Made by a program: the position numbers and the translations under genes. The notes under the pieces are model-generated. The model ran no database searches. It was not told the DNA's origin and worked only from the letters and a program-made list of their open reading frames with translations. A stretch of DNA of 16,958 nucleotides from Acidobacteriota bacterium. GTDB taxonomy: Bacteria; Acidobacteriota; Terriglobia; UBA7540. The stretch lies in the NCBI GenBank assembly GCA_021827255.1, contig JAKAWO010000022.1:1-16958 (forward strand), written 5' to 3'. Below, in pieces: positions 1 through 9,858 of this stretch. Position 1 is the first letter of the stretch; each line of letters starts with the position of its first letter.

Positions 1-677
1 TCGCCCGGCCGGCCCAACTGCACGGCGGCAATCGCCCCCGCGGCCGCGTCGCGGACATCCACAAAATTCAATCCGCCGCGCGGAATCGCTCGAATCTGCC
101 CCTCCAGGAAAAGCGCGACGTCGCGCGTGGAGGAATGCCGCGCATCCCCGGGCCCCAAGAGCAAACTGGGGTTGAGGATGATCACCGGCAACTTTCGCCG
201 CGCGAAATAGTCGAGCGCCAGCTTCTCTTCAAAAATTTTGCTGAGGTAATACGGCCAGGCGCCGACGATTTCGTGTTTATAACCGGCGGTTTCGTCATGG
301 GCGACGGGCTCGCGGCTGACGGCGATGGTCCCGGAGGAGGAAACGACCAGAACTTTTTCCGCGCCCTGTTCGAGCGCCGCTTCCAAGACGTTGCGCGTTC
401 CCTCCACATGCGTGCGGAAGAGCAGCTCGGCGTCCCGCGGGTCGCGCGAGACGATCCCGGCTAGATGATAGATTTCTTGCACGCCCTCGGCGGCGCGCCG
501 GACGTGGTCGCGGCGGACCACGTCCCCGCAGAAAATCTCCAATCCGGCCTCAGCCTCCCACGGCGCCGCGCTCCGGCACAGGATGCGAACGCGAGCATCC
601 GGCTCGGCTGGGCGAAGCTGCGCCACCAAGTGCTTGCCGAGAAAACCCGTCGCGCCGGTGACAAGGATAACCTTCAT
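1..677 (-). CDS. NAD(P)-dependent epimerase/dehydratase (extended SDR), 3' end cut by window edge
   Basis: An open frame runs leftward from an ATG at 675-677 and leaves the window at position 1, so only about 225 residues are visible and the C-terminus (probably near 100 residues) is missing. The Rossmann glycine motif TGATGFLG is at residues 7-14, HLAG at 71-74, a serine-rich active-site strand (VSSSGTIA) at 112-119 and the catalytic YxxxK pair at Y143/K147. This is the extended (atypical) SDR layout of nucleotide-sugar epimerases, dihydroflavonol-reductase-like and HpnA-like proteins; the substrate cannot be told. The start codon overlaps the stop of the upstream antitoxin-like gene as TAATG, with no strong Shine-Dalgarno of its own, so translation is probably coupled. 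The family call is firm. A role in the lipid module further upstream is possible but unproven. Confidence 0.9.
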   Translation of the reverse strand, partial: MKVILVTGATGFLGKHLVAQLRPAEPDARVRILCRSAAPWEAEAGLEIFCGDVVRRDHVRRAAEGVQEIYHLAGIVSRDPRDAELLFRTHVEGTRNVLEAALEQGAEKVLVVSSSGTIAVSREPVAHDETAGYKHEIVGAWPYYLSKIFEEKLALDYFARRKLPVIILNPSLLLGPGDARHSSTRDVALFLEGQIRAIPRGGLNFVDVRDAAAGAIAAVQLGRPG

Positions 678-952
678 TAAGAACGGGTCCGGGGTGGTCT
701 GCGCCAACCGCCGTCCATCCGATCGAACAACGATTTGCGGTCCTTCAGACGAACTCCGGGCTGAATAGGGCCGCGCGGGCACACCTTCCGATCCAAGCGG
801 TATCTTGTCCGCCGCGCCGACTGCGCCAGCCCGCGGCGAAGCAGCTCATTGACCAGCCTCCGCAGGGTGGTTCGCTCTTCGGCGGCTTTTCTCTTCAGCG
901 CCCGGAACAAGCGATCCTCGAGTTCGAGGGTTGTCCTCATATTTCGCCGCAT
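677..952 (-). CDS. VapB-like ribbon-helix-helix antitoxin, orphan
   Basis: This is a 91-residue protein. Its N-terminal half (MRTTLELED...RALKRKAAEERTTL) is a typical ribbon-helix-helix DNA-binding segment. The C-terminal PIN-inhibiting signature appears as PGVRLKDRKSLFDRMDG, close to the usual 'PGVxLDDRDALxDLMEG' of VapB antitoxins. VapB proteins normally bind and inhibit a VapC PIN-domain RNase encoded immediately downstream and repress their own operon. Here no PIN gene follows and the next frame is an SDR epimerase, so this is an orphan. About ten extra residues (WRRPPRTRS region) follow the usual end, which may be a scar of lost vapC. The start at 952 has an AAGGTGA-like ribosome site; the internal ATG at 938-940 (MRTT) is the more usual VapB start and cannot be excluded. 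The 5' end overlaps the preceding nucleotidyltransferase out of frame. Confidence 0.75.
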   Translation of the reverse strand: MRRNMRTTLELEDRLFRALKRKAAEERTTLRRLVNELLRRGLAQSARRTRYRLDRKVCPRGPIQPGVRLKDRKSLFDRMDGGWRRPPRTRS

Positions 953-1253
953 CGTAGAGCGTCACCTTTGTTTTCTCGACGACTTGGCGAAAGAGCGGAT
1001 TGCGGATGGCCTTATCCTCGACTACATCCACGGAAACTACGAAGAGCTGCTCCAAATCCTCCCACAAGCCGAAGAATTTGTCCGCGTAGCGGACAGGACT
1101 TGCCGGATGGAATTCAACCAGCACGTCAATGTCGCTCGCATTGAAATCGAACCGCTCCTCGGCCGCCGAGCCAAAGAGCGAAAGCCTCCGCACCTGCCGC
1201 TTCTTGCAGATTTCCGTCAACTCGTTGATGTTTTCTTGAACCAACGGGCTCAT
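846..1253 (-). CDS. Minimal nucleotidyltransferase (MNT-type) domain protein
   Basis: This is a 135-residue protein read from an ATG at 1251-1253, chosen because GGAGAG lies five bases upstream and because the polymerase-beta fold begins about 20 residues later. The nucleotidyltransferase signature is clear: G28-S29, then D41-I-D43 in SDIDVLVEF, with a third acidic residue at D76. Small proteins of this type are usually the MNT half of HEPN-MNT modules, where they modify the HEPN RNase, but no HEPN gene lies next to it. The recognisable fold ends near VTLYDAA (about residue 103). The last ~32 residues are arginine-rich and are translated out of frame from the start of the antitoxin-like gene, which suggests loss of the original stop codon. 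A frame continues upstream to 1364, but those residues do not look family-like. Confidence 0.82.
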   Translation of the reverse strand: MSPLVQENINELTEICKKRQVRRLSLFGSAAEERFDFNASDIDVLVEFHPASPVRYADKFFGLWEDLEQLFVVSVDVVEDKAIRNPLFRQVVEKTKVTLYDAAKYEDNPRTRGSLVPGAEEKSRRRANHPAEAGQ

Positions 1254-1258
1254 CCGTT

Positions 1259-1264
1259 CTCTCC
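1259..1264 (-). promoter_or_regulatory. Ribosome binding site of the nucleotidyltransferase gene
   Basis: On the minus strand GGAGAG stands five bases before the ATG at 1251-1253. It decides the start, because the same open frame continues upstream without another convincing Shine-Dalgarno sequence. Confidence 0.65.
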
Positions 1265-1330
1265 ATCCCGATAGATTTATGTGCAGCGGCCACAACCCCA
1301 TCGGGATCCGTGCCGCCATCGCATAACGGC

Positions 1331-1780
1331 TCACGGGGTCCAGGAAATCCAGTCCTTCTCCCATTGGTCTCGTGCCCCATCCCGGAGGTGAAGGCAGTAG
1401 GGGAACGGTTTACCAGCAGTAAATGCTTTATCCCTATAGTGTTGGCGGATCTCCTTCAAAACGTCTTTCCCTGTTAGCAAGTAGCCTTGAATCGTCCCCT
1501 TCTCCTGCATGCCGCTGAGGAACACGTAGTAGTCAGCAGGGCCGCGACGGATGCTCTCAACGCGTGTTGCGACGGGCCAGAAACCGGGGCTTTGATGGCT
1601 CGAGGTTTTTACCTGGATGTTGGCATGTTTCTTCCCGTCCTGGGTTACAGCGATCACATCGTATCCCGCGGTGTTTCGGGTGGTCGGCAGGGCAATCAGG
1701 CCGCGTCTCGATAGCTCGCAAACAACGTAGTGAACACCAGCGATTCCGATCAGAGTGTTTGAACCCTTTTGGCTATCCAT
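1331..1780 (-). CDS. PD-(D/E)XK nuclease-like protein of unknown function
   Basis: This is a 149-residue protein. Residues form a restriction-endonuclease-like core: a helix with E22 in CELSRRG, D41 in AGYDVIAV, and Q56-V-K58 in NIQVKTS. The D...QxK arrangement is a known variant of the PD-(D/E)XK catalytic set. Small stand-alone proteins of this kind (G-x-AGEhxVaxELsRRG ... IQVKTS) are frequent in bacterial accessory DNA and their biological role is unknown to me, so no function is assigned. The start at 1778-1780 is supported by a near-perfect GGAGGAGG seven bases upstream; an in-frame extension to 1840 would overlap the end of the LarA-like gene's spacer without gain. In 1381-1500, 60 of 120 bases are G or C, clearly lower than the surrounding lipid genes, which suggests transfer. 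Confidence 0.72.
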   Translation of the reverse strand: MDSQKGSNTLIGIAGVHYVVCELSRRGLIALPTTRNTAGYDVIAVTQDGKKHANIQVKTSSHQSPGFWPVATRVESIRRGPADYYVFLSGMQEKGTIQGYLLTGKDVLKEIRQHYRDKAFTAGKPFPYCLHLRDGARDQWEKDWISWTP

Positions 1781-1787
1781 GTAATTT

Positions 1788-1795
1788 CCTCCTCC
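1788..1795 (-). promoter_or_regulatory. Strong Shine-Dalgarno of the PD-(D/E)XK-like gene
   Basis: The minus strand reads GGAGGAGG, followed by seven bases and then the ATG at 1778-1780. It is among the best ribosome binding sites in the window and fixes the start of the 149-residue protein in preference to the upstream in-frame codon at 1840. Confidence 0.75.
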
Positions 1796-1844
1796 GGAGT
1801 TTGTGGTTGCCAGGATACATGTGAAACAGTTTTCCAGCAAAGCG

Positions 1845-3545
1845 CTAAACGCTTTCGGGGCCGTCCTTCACGTCGGCCATCAGGATCGGGGCGAAGTGCA
1901 TGAGCATGACACTGGGTTTGTGGCCGACGTGGGATTGCGCCATTTCCAGCGCTTCGTTCATCGTCGCCGCGGTTTCCCAGCCGAGGATTTGCGCGGCGCG
2001 CTTTGATTCCGCGCCCACGCAGATGACCTTGCCGACGTGCGCGCGGCCGTTTTCGCCCCAGTACCACATATAAAACGGATGGACGCCGTGGTAGGCGTTG
2101 CCGGTGCGGTACATGCGAAGGTAATCGGGGTCGTGGGCGAATTGCTCTTCGTATTTCTGCTGCAACGCAAACGAGTCGCGAGTCTCCGGCAATAGGCGGT
2201 GGAAAAATTCGATGTAAGAAGGATGATGTCGCGGGTCGAATTCGTCGTAGAGCGGATGAGTGATAATCAACACCCCGTTCTTCTTTACCACCGGCCTGCC
2301 GCGATACATGTTGTGGAAATAGCCAAGCGCCAGCACCTGGACGAGCAGCGGATTGAGGATGGAGTTGACGTTATACGGCGAGATGAAAGGGATGCCGTAC
2401 ACGACCACGTCCGATTGGCCTTCGAGCGGACAGCAATATTGCGCGTAGCAGTAGGCCAATGATTTCTCATGCACGGCGTCCGTCGCGCCAGCGTGGACGG
2501 CAATCATCTCGTAGGGGGCGGGCACGGCGAACAGCAGCTTGCGCTTGGCCGGCCGCGGGATTCTGGCCAGCGCCCGCCGCGTGGCTTCAAACATCGCGCG
2601 GTCAAGTGGATTCCAGCGGTCTTCGTTTTTGGTGAAGAAGGCCGTGCGCGGATCGAACATGCGGTTGTTGATCACCGTCTCGATCTGAAACACTTTCAGG
2701 TTCTGGTTGACGACTTTTCCGATGCGGTCGCAGGACCGTTTCATCTCCGAGCGGCGATGATCGAAGTAGGAATCGCATTGGAGAATCGTTCCCGGGGTGT
2801 GGTGCGCCTGGAGCGTGGGATAATCGCACAGGCCCACGCCGACCGATTTCGATCCGCCGTCCATGGGCACCAAATTGATGTTGATGTAAATGAGGAGGTC
2901 GGACTCGGCGGCGCGGCGGTTGATGCGAACGTGTTCGCCGTGTTCGGTCACCCCCAGCTCGACCATGCCCCCCGGAGCTTCGCCATCGTGATTGTAAAGG
3001 CGGCCGGGATAATAGGCGTCGCATATCCGCGGCCCCACTGTATATCGGATCTCAAACGGCGCCATGCGACGGTGGAACGATGTGGCGATAATAAGGTGAA
3101 CGTCCTCGACGCCCTTCGCCGCCAGCATCTCGAGCAAAATCGTCAGGACCGATTGCCGGATGTCCGGCCGCCACATCTTGGGAAGCGGCAGTGAGATATC
3201 GTCCATGGCGATGGTGGCCTTCATTCCCGGCTTGAGGAGGGATTCGAGCGGCTCCATCTGCACGGGGTGGGCAAGGGCGTAGCGGATCGCCCCTTCGCGG
3301 TCGCGGAGCCCGGGAATCGTCGGGTTGGGATACATCACGCGCGTGCCGGCGGGAAATTTGACGCTCAGCAGGTCTTCGCCGTGCCACATCAGGCGCGGCG
3401 CCGACCTTTCTTCCAAGCGAACCACGCACCCCTCGTGCGAGACCAGAGCTTTACGGCCCACCGCATTCGGCGCGGGGTCGGGAAAGGCGAAATCCACCCG
3501 CCCGGGCTCGCCTCCCGGCGCCGTTTCCTGCGTTTGGTTGTCCAT
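1845..3545 (-). CDS. LarA-like (DUF2088) protein, divergent lactate racemase family
   Basis: This is a 566-residue protein, longer than classical LarA (about 420-430). LarA is the nickel-pincer-nucleotide enzyme that racemises lactate, and the family also contains racemases for other 2-hydroxy acids. Recognisable elements in order are DDISLPLP at 115-122 (aligning with the D-x-T-R-P substrate loop of LarA but lacking the Arg), ATSFHRRM at 154-161 (catalytic His equivalent H158), NHD at 185-187, and GGSKSVG at 230-236, where K233 matches the pincer-cofactor lysine. His residues at 248-249 could be the nickel ligand. The usual 'EPH' histidine before the lysine loop reads NLVPMDGGSK, so one catalytic His seems absent. 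No larB, larC or larE is in the window. ATG with GGGAG four bases upstream; it starts 10 bases after the HAD gene, so the two are probably co-transcribed. Substrate unknown. Confidence 0.8.
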   Translation of the reverse strand: MDNQTQETAPGGEPGRVDFAFPDPAPNAVGRKALVSHEGCVVRLEERSAPRLMWHGEDLLSVKFPAGTRVMYPNPTIPGLRDREGAIRYALAHPVQMEPLESLLKPGMKATIAMDDISLPLPKMWRPDIRQSVLTILLEMLAAKGVEDVHLIIATSFHRRMAPFEIRYTVGPRICDAYYPGRLYNHDGEAPGGMVELGVTEHGEHVRINRRAAESDLLIYININLVPMDGGSKSVGVGLCDYPTLQAHHTPGTILQCDSYFDHRRSEMKRSCDRIGKVVNQNLKVFQIETVINNRMFDPRTAFFTKNEDRWNPLDRAMFEATRRALARIPRPAKRKLLFAVPAPYEMIAVHAGATDAVHEKSLAYCYAQYCCPLEGQSDVVVYGIPFISPYNVNSILNPLLVQVLALGYFHNMYRGRPVVKKNGVLIITHPLYDEFDPRHHPSYIEFFHRLLPETRDSFALQQKYEEQFAHDPDYLRMYRTGNAYHGVHPFYMWYWGENGRAHVGKVICVGAESKRAAQILGWETAATMNEALEMAQSHVGHKPSVMLMHFAPILMADVKDGPESV

Positions 3546-3555
3546 GTTTCTCCCT

Positions 3556-4272
3556 TCAGCGAAGGGAAGCTTCTGGGTTTCCTCTCAACTCCAGCACCGG
3601 CCACCCGCGCGCCTGCGCGACCCGTCTCAAGCGCCGGTCAGGGTTAACCGCCACGGGATAGCCGACTGCTTCCAGCATAGGCAGATCCGAGAGGCTGTCC
3701 GAGTAGGCTTTCGACCCCTCGAGCGCCGCGTCGCGCTCGCTTGCGTAACGCCGCATGGCCGCCACCTTCTCCTCTTCGGCGATCAGCGGGCGCTCGACCT
3801 CGCCCGTGGCCACGCCGCCGCGAAACTGTAGCGAATTGCAAATGACGCCCTCGAAGCCAAGGTAGCGTACCACGCAGTCCAGAGCGAAGTCGAGTTCCCC
3901 GGAAACCAGAACCGGCCGGTAACCTTCGGCGCGGTCGCGCTCGATCAGCGCCCCGGCGCCGGGATAAAGGCTGGGGCGAATCAGTTCCTCAAACAGCCGC
4001 TCGGCTTGCTGCCGCAGCCAGTTTTCCTGGAGGCCGCGGTACTCGCGGTAAAACACCTCGTTAAAGCGGCGGCGCGAGCGGAGATCGAGCGCGACCCACG
4101 CCGGCACGGAGAGCACGAGCTTGGAAAATTTCACCGCCGCCCGCTGCCGCGACGGCTGACGCCGGCAGAAAAAAGCGTAACGACGCACCACGTTGCCCGA
4201 GCTCAGCGTGCCGTCAAAGTCGTAAAAGGCCATGCGCCCCGGGGTGGTCATCCGAACTGGGGTGGAACTCAC
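3556..4272 (-). CDS. HAD superfamily subclass IB phosphatase
   Basis: This is a 238-residue protein with all four HAD motifs: nucleophile D18 and D20 in YDFDGTLS, motif II serine S124 in LVSGE, motif III lysine K169, and the motif IV acid pair D192/D196 in YSDSLSD. The helical cap (about residues 30-110) is that of the SerB/CicA-like IB subclass, whose members act on phosphoserine or on lipid and other small phosphomonoesters. Its position between plsY and the LarA-like gene suggests a phosphatidate- or lysophosphatidate-type substrate, but this is inference. The start is uncertain: a GTG at 4270-4272 has AGGG upstream, while ATG codons at 4249-4251 and 4231-4233 lack good ribosome sites; the last would leave only two residues before the nucleophile strand. 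Confidence 0.87.
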   Translation of the reverse strand: MSSTPVRMTTPGRMAFYDFDGTLSSGNVVRRYAFFCRRQPSRQRAAVKFSKLVLSVPAWVALDLRSRRRFNEVFYREYRGLQENWLRQQAERLFEELIRPSLYPGAGALIERDRAEGYRPVLVSGELDFALDCVVRYLGFEGVICNSLQFRGGVATGEVERPLIAEEEKVAAMRRYASERDAALEGSKAYSDSLSDLPMLEAVGYPVAVNPDRRLRRVAQARGWPVLELRGNPEASLR

Positions 4273-4329
4273 TCTGTGCCCTGCCAGGCGCTCGGTTTCT
4301 CCGTCGCCGCCCAGCGCCGTTCCAGCGCT

Positions 4330-4989
4330 TCATCGCTGGGCGCCGCGCGCGAACAGATTGTGAAAATTCTTCTTGTGCCGCCAGCCCAGGAAAATAGTTA
4401 TGAGCGCCGCCAAGGCGGCCTCTCTTCGCCCCACCGCGAAAAACATCAGAAGGGTGAAGAGCGCCCACGTGCTCACGGAAGCCGTCGCGCCGGCCTCGCG
4501 CCACTTGAGTTTGGCCAGTGCCACGCGGGCCAAGGCGAAATAGATCAGGGCCGCCACCGCCCAAACCGGATAGAGAATCAACATGACGCCGCCCGAAGTC
4601 GCCACGCCTTTGCCGCCGTTGAATTTCAAGAACGGCGAATAGCAATGGCCGAGAATCGCCGCCATTCCGAACACCCAGCCGAGCGTCGCGCGGTCGAGCG
4701 CCAAGCCCGCGACGGGCCAGGCATAGAGCGCCAGCCCGACGGCCAGAACGCCTTTCCCCATGTCGCCGATGAGCGTTAGCACCGCGCGCCCTCTTGAAAC
4801 CCGCAGCACATTGTTGAACCCCGGATTGCCCGAGCCCACTTTGCGGATGTCCACGCCGCTCCCGGCCATCGCGATCACGGCGAAGGGAATCGAGCCGACT
4901 AGAAAGCAAAAGACCCAACCGAGCATCACGGCGATGAAAATAGGCTGCATCAGGATATCCCAACCTCGAATCCAGGGGTCTTGGTCCAT
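4330..4989 (-). CDS. plsY: Glycerol-3-phosphate acyltransferase PlsY
   Basis: This is a 219-residue integral membrane protein with about five hydrophobic segments. PlsY transfers an acyl group from acyl-phosphate to glycerol-3-phosphate, making lysophosphatidate at the inner membrane. The three signature loops are visible: GSGNPGFNNVLR at 52-63 (canonical GSGNxGxTNxLR), D76-M-G-K-G at 76-80, and GHCYSPFLKFNGGKGVAT at 114-131, followed by the C-terminal H-x-x-N element near residues 205-208. The family usually has about 200 residues. I place the start at the ATG 4987-4989, 13 bases after the stop of the FAAL fusion, with AAGGA upstream; the open frame continues to 5118 but that part overlaps the upstream gene and is Pro/Arg-rich. 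A phosphate acyltransferase partner (plsX) is not in the window. Confidence 0.93.
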   Translation of the reverse strand: MDQDPWIRGWDILMQPIFIAVMLGWVFCFLVGSIPFAVIAMAGSGVDIRKVGSGNPGFNNVLRVSRGRAVLTLIGDMGKGVLAVGLALYAWPVAGLALDRATLGWVFGMAAILGHCYSPFLKFNGGKGVATSGGVMLILYPVWAVAALIYFALARVALAKLKWREAGATASVSTWALFTLLMFFAVGRREAALAALITIFLGWRHKKNFHNLFARGAQR

Positions 4990-5002
4990 GGAGTCGAGTT
5001 CC

Positions 5003-7855
<2,853 letters not shown>

Positions 7856-7998
7856 GGAAACCCGCCGGCAAAAATTGCCGCTTGGAGGCCACTTGCGCTA
7901 AACCGTGGCTCTTCAGACGTCGCCCTCGGTTGGACCCGCCTGGGCGCTCCGTCGTGGCCACGCGGAGGCAGGTTGTGGCCTCCCGGCAACCCGCTCAA

Positions 7999-9540
7999 TT
8001 ATATCTTGAACGCCCATTGTCGAACGGCTTCCGGCTGGACCCACTTTTCGATTCCCTCGATCTGTTGGTCAACCCAATACTCTCTCCAATTGATTCGCTC
8101 CGGATCCCAGGGAAGCAGTTGGCGGTCTCGCGGCGTGATATCGGCGTAGGCGGCGCGGATATTCGCCGACTCAAAGATGTACCGGTTGTGAAGAACGAAG
8201 GGCAGATACTGATCGAGCGTCTGCTCTCTGAATTTGGCCTGCAACTCAATCGTCCGCAGCTTGGAGGCCAGGCGGAACAGCGATCGCCGGCCCGGCAGGC
8301 CCGCCGTGCGCGCCATGCGGTTCATGCCATCGAGGAGCGACTGGATTTGGCGAACTCGCCGCTCAAAACGCTCGCGGCGGCGGCGCATTTCTGACGCTGT
8401 CACAATGCGCGCCGGGCTGGCCGGTCCGAACCATCGAAACGCCAACCCGGCGCCGCCATTTCCTCGGCCGCGGCGCTGAGATTCTCGAACCAGCAAATCC
8501 ACCAGCGGCCCAAGCCGGATCGGATGCGTGTCAGCCGTGCCCAGTTGGTACACACGCTCGTGCCGGCCGCGCAGCACCGCTGCTGCCACTACCAGCATGG
8601 CCGCCGCCACCAAATCCACGGGGACGACCTCGAGCGGCGTGTTTCGGCGCACCGGCCAGTGCCTCATCCCGCCGAGCGCCATCAATACCAGCGGCGCTGC
8701 TGTCCGCCCGCCTTCAATCCAGCCCGGAAAAGGAAAGCGCAGCGCACTTTCGACAATCGCCGGACGCACGATAGCCCAGTCCAGATCGCCTTCGGAAGCA
8801 ATGATCTGCTCGCCTAAGCTCTTGGTGTAAGTGTAGGTGTTGACCCAGCCCCAGTGTTCCGCCCGCCGCCGTCCGAGCGCGATGCGGCGCTCGCGCGATT
8901 CCTTGGAATGCTTTCCGCCGCCCGCCGACTCGTCAATCAGCCGGAGTTGTTGGCGGACGTATTCGATTTCCCGCCGGTGATGGAAGCTTGGGTCGAGCGC
9001 GTCTCGCCGACGCGGATAAAAGCCCGGAATCGGCTCGCTCTCCTCCACCAGGCCATCCGTCTCGCCAGAAACGAAACCCGTCGAAACATGAACGAGCTTC
9101 GAGCCTAGCCTTTTGGCGAGCGCGACCACCTGCTCGGCGCCGTCCACGTTGGAGCTGAACGACTCGTCGAGTGGCGGAAAAAAGTCCACCTTGCCCGCGC
9201 AGTTGATGATCAACCGCACGCGCCCGTTGAGGTTTTCAACGTCGGCCGCTCGGAGCCCGCAATTCTCCTCGCCAAGGTCGCCATCCCAGACCGTGACCTT
9301 GCTGCGCAGGGTCTTAGACCCCAGCCGGTCCGCTATGCTCACGAGCGCCGGCGATTCCAGCACTTCTTTCTCAAACCGTTCGGAAGCGCTGGCGTGCGGA
9401 CCGGGGCGCAGAAGCAGGTGAACGTGTTTTAGGCGGGGATATCGGTCGAGCAGCATGCCCAGAACGACTTTTCCCAGAAAGCCGCTCGATCCGGTTAATA
9501 GCATCTCATTTTGGCGGAATGTATCGCCGACGTCGGTCAA
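7999..9540 (-). CDS. Fatty acyl-CoA/ACP reductase (male-sterility-type SDR)
   Basis: This is a 513-residue protein of the NAD_binding_4 / FAR type, which reduces an activated fatty acyl chain to aldehyde or alcohol. It has TGSSGFLG at 16-23, INCAGKVDF near 112-120, HVSTGFV at 151-157, the catalytic Y236/K240 pair in YTYTK, and a C-terminal FAR_C-like region (about 445-505, with YIFESANIRAAY). Residues ~205-230 form a Lys/Arg-rich insertion. The start is a TTG at 9538-9540: GGAGG lies seven bases upstream, and the resulting N-terminus of about 12 residues before the glycine motif is normal for the family, whereas the next ATG (9502-9504) would cut into the first beta strand. It stands 143 bases upstream of the ACP-FAAL fusion and is probably the first gene of that operon. 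Product specificity (aldehyde or alcohol) cannot be read from sequence. Confidence 0.9.
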   Translation of the reverse strand: MTDVGDTFRQNEMLLTGSSGFLGKVVLGMLLDRYPRLKHVHLLLRPGPHASASERFEKEVLESPALVSIADRLGSKTLRSKVTVWDGDLGEENCGLRAADVENLNGRVRLIINCAGKVDFFPPLDESFSSNVDGAEQVVALAKRLGSKLVHVSTGFVSGETDGLVEESEPIPGFYPRRRDALDPSFHHRREIEYVRQQLRLIDESAGGGKHSKESRERRIALGRRRAEHWGWVNTYTYTKSLGEQIIASEGDLDWAIVRPAIVESALRFPFPGWIEGGRTAAPLVLMALGGMRHWPVRRNTPLEVVPVDLVAAAMLVVAAAVLRGRHERVYQLGTADTHPIRLGPLVDLLVRESQRRGRGNGGAGLAFRWFGPASPARIVTASEMRRRRERFERRVRQIQSLLDGMNRMARTAGLPGRRSLFRLASKLRTIELQAKFREQTLDQYLPFVLHNRYIFESANIRAAYADITPRDRQLLPWDPERINWREYWVDQQIEGIEKWVQPEAVRQWAFKI

Positions 9541-9546
9541 GGACCA

Positions 9547-9553
9547 CCCTCCC
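9547..9553 (-). promoter_or_regulatory. Shine-Dalgarno deciding a TTG start of the acyl reductase
   Basis: The minus strand reads GGGAGGG, with seven bases between GGAGG and TTG at 9538-9540. The downstream ATG at 9502-9504 has no comparable site. Together with the family-like N-terminus this supports initiation at TTG. Confidence 0.65.
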
Positions 9554-9749
9554 TGTCAAGGGAGCCTTCGCCGGGTGGATTGCATGCTTTCCTGGCGGCG
9601 CGGCTCCCGGCCTGGCGGTCGTTCCACCTGAAACTGATCCGCCCCGGCTCGGAATGAGCGAAAGCTGGCGCGGCAATTGGATGTCCCTTGCCGGAACAGC
9701 CCAGCGCCGCCATGGAGACAGTCTCGTTTGAGCCGAGCGCAACGCTCGT

Positions 9750-9779
9750 ATGCTATCGGCGGCTGCCGAGGTTTGTCAA
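9750..9779 (-). promoter_or_regulatory. Putative sigma70-type promoter of the lipid module
   Basis: Read on the minus strand, a perfect TTGACA (9774-9779) is followed after 18 bases by TAGCAT (9750-9755), four of six matches to TATAAT. The predicted start is near 9743, giving a leader of about 200 bases before the acyl reductase TTG. The -35 box sits inside an inverted repeat (GCCGAG at 9765-9770 and CTCGGC at 9781-9786), which could be an operator. A second TTGACA occurs at 9797-9802 without a -10 partner. Confidence 0.42.
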
Positions 9780-9799
9780 GCTCGGCGCGTGGGTTGTGT

Positions 9800-9811
9800 C
9801 AAAGCGCTTTG
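9800..9811. repeat. 12-base perfect palindrome upstream of the lipid-module promoter
   Basis: The sequence CAAAGCGCTTTG is self-complementary. Its centre lies about 26 bases upstream of the start of the putative -35 box at 9779, a position where activators or repressors often bind. It may equally be chance in a 318-base gap. No regulator gene is nearby. Confidence 0.35.
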
Positions 9812-9858
9812 GAAATACCCCCGCTCTTGTTTTTGCTTTGGCCCACCGCCCTGGCCGT

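Larger units (their letters stand above)
9541..9858. other. Intergenic region between rnr and the acyl reductase gene
   Basis: These 318 bases lie between the rnr stop and the reductase start and contain no convincing gene on either strand. They hold a putative minus-strand promoter (9750-9779), a perfect 12-base palindrome upstream of it (9800-9811), a short inverted repeat GCCGAG/CTCGGC at 9765-9770 and 9781-9786 flanking the -35 box, and the reductase ribosome site. No hairpin with a T-run that would terminate rnr transcription was seen. Confidence 0.6.

Noticed and set aside
1254..1364. N-terminal extension of the nucleotidyltransferase
   Set aside because: The added residues do not resemble the family, and GGAGAG precedes the internal ATG at 1251-1253.
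2469..3194. 241-codon plus-strand open frame
   Set aside because: Antisense to the LarA-like gene, whose own frame has conserved motifs.
4309..4342. GCCCAGCG/CGCTGGGC inverted repeat near the end of plsY as a terminator
   Set aside because: The loop is 18 bases, part of the repeat is in coding sequence, and no T-run follows.
9506..9742. 78-codon minus-strand frame in the rnr-reductase gap
   Set aside because: It starts at TTG without a ribosome site, overlaps the supported reductase start and has Pro/Arg-rich composition.
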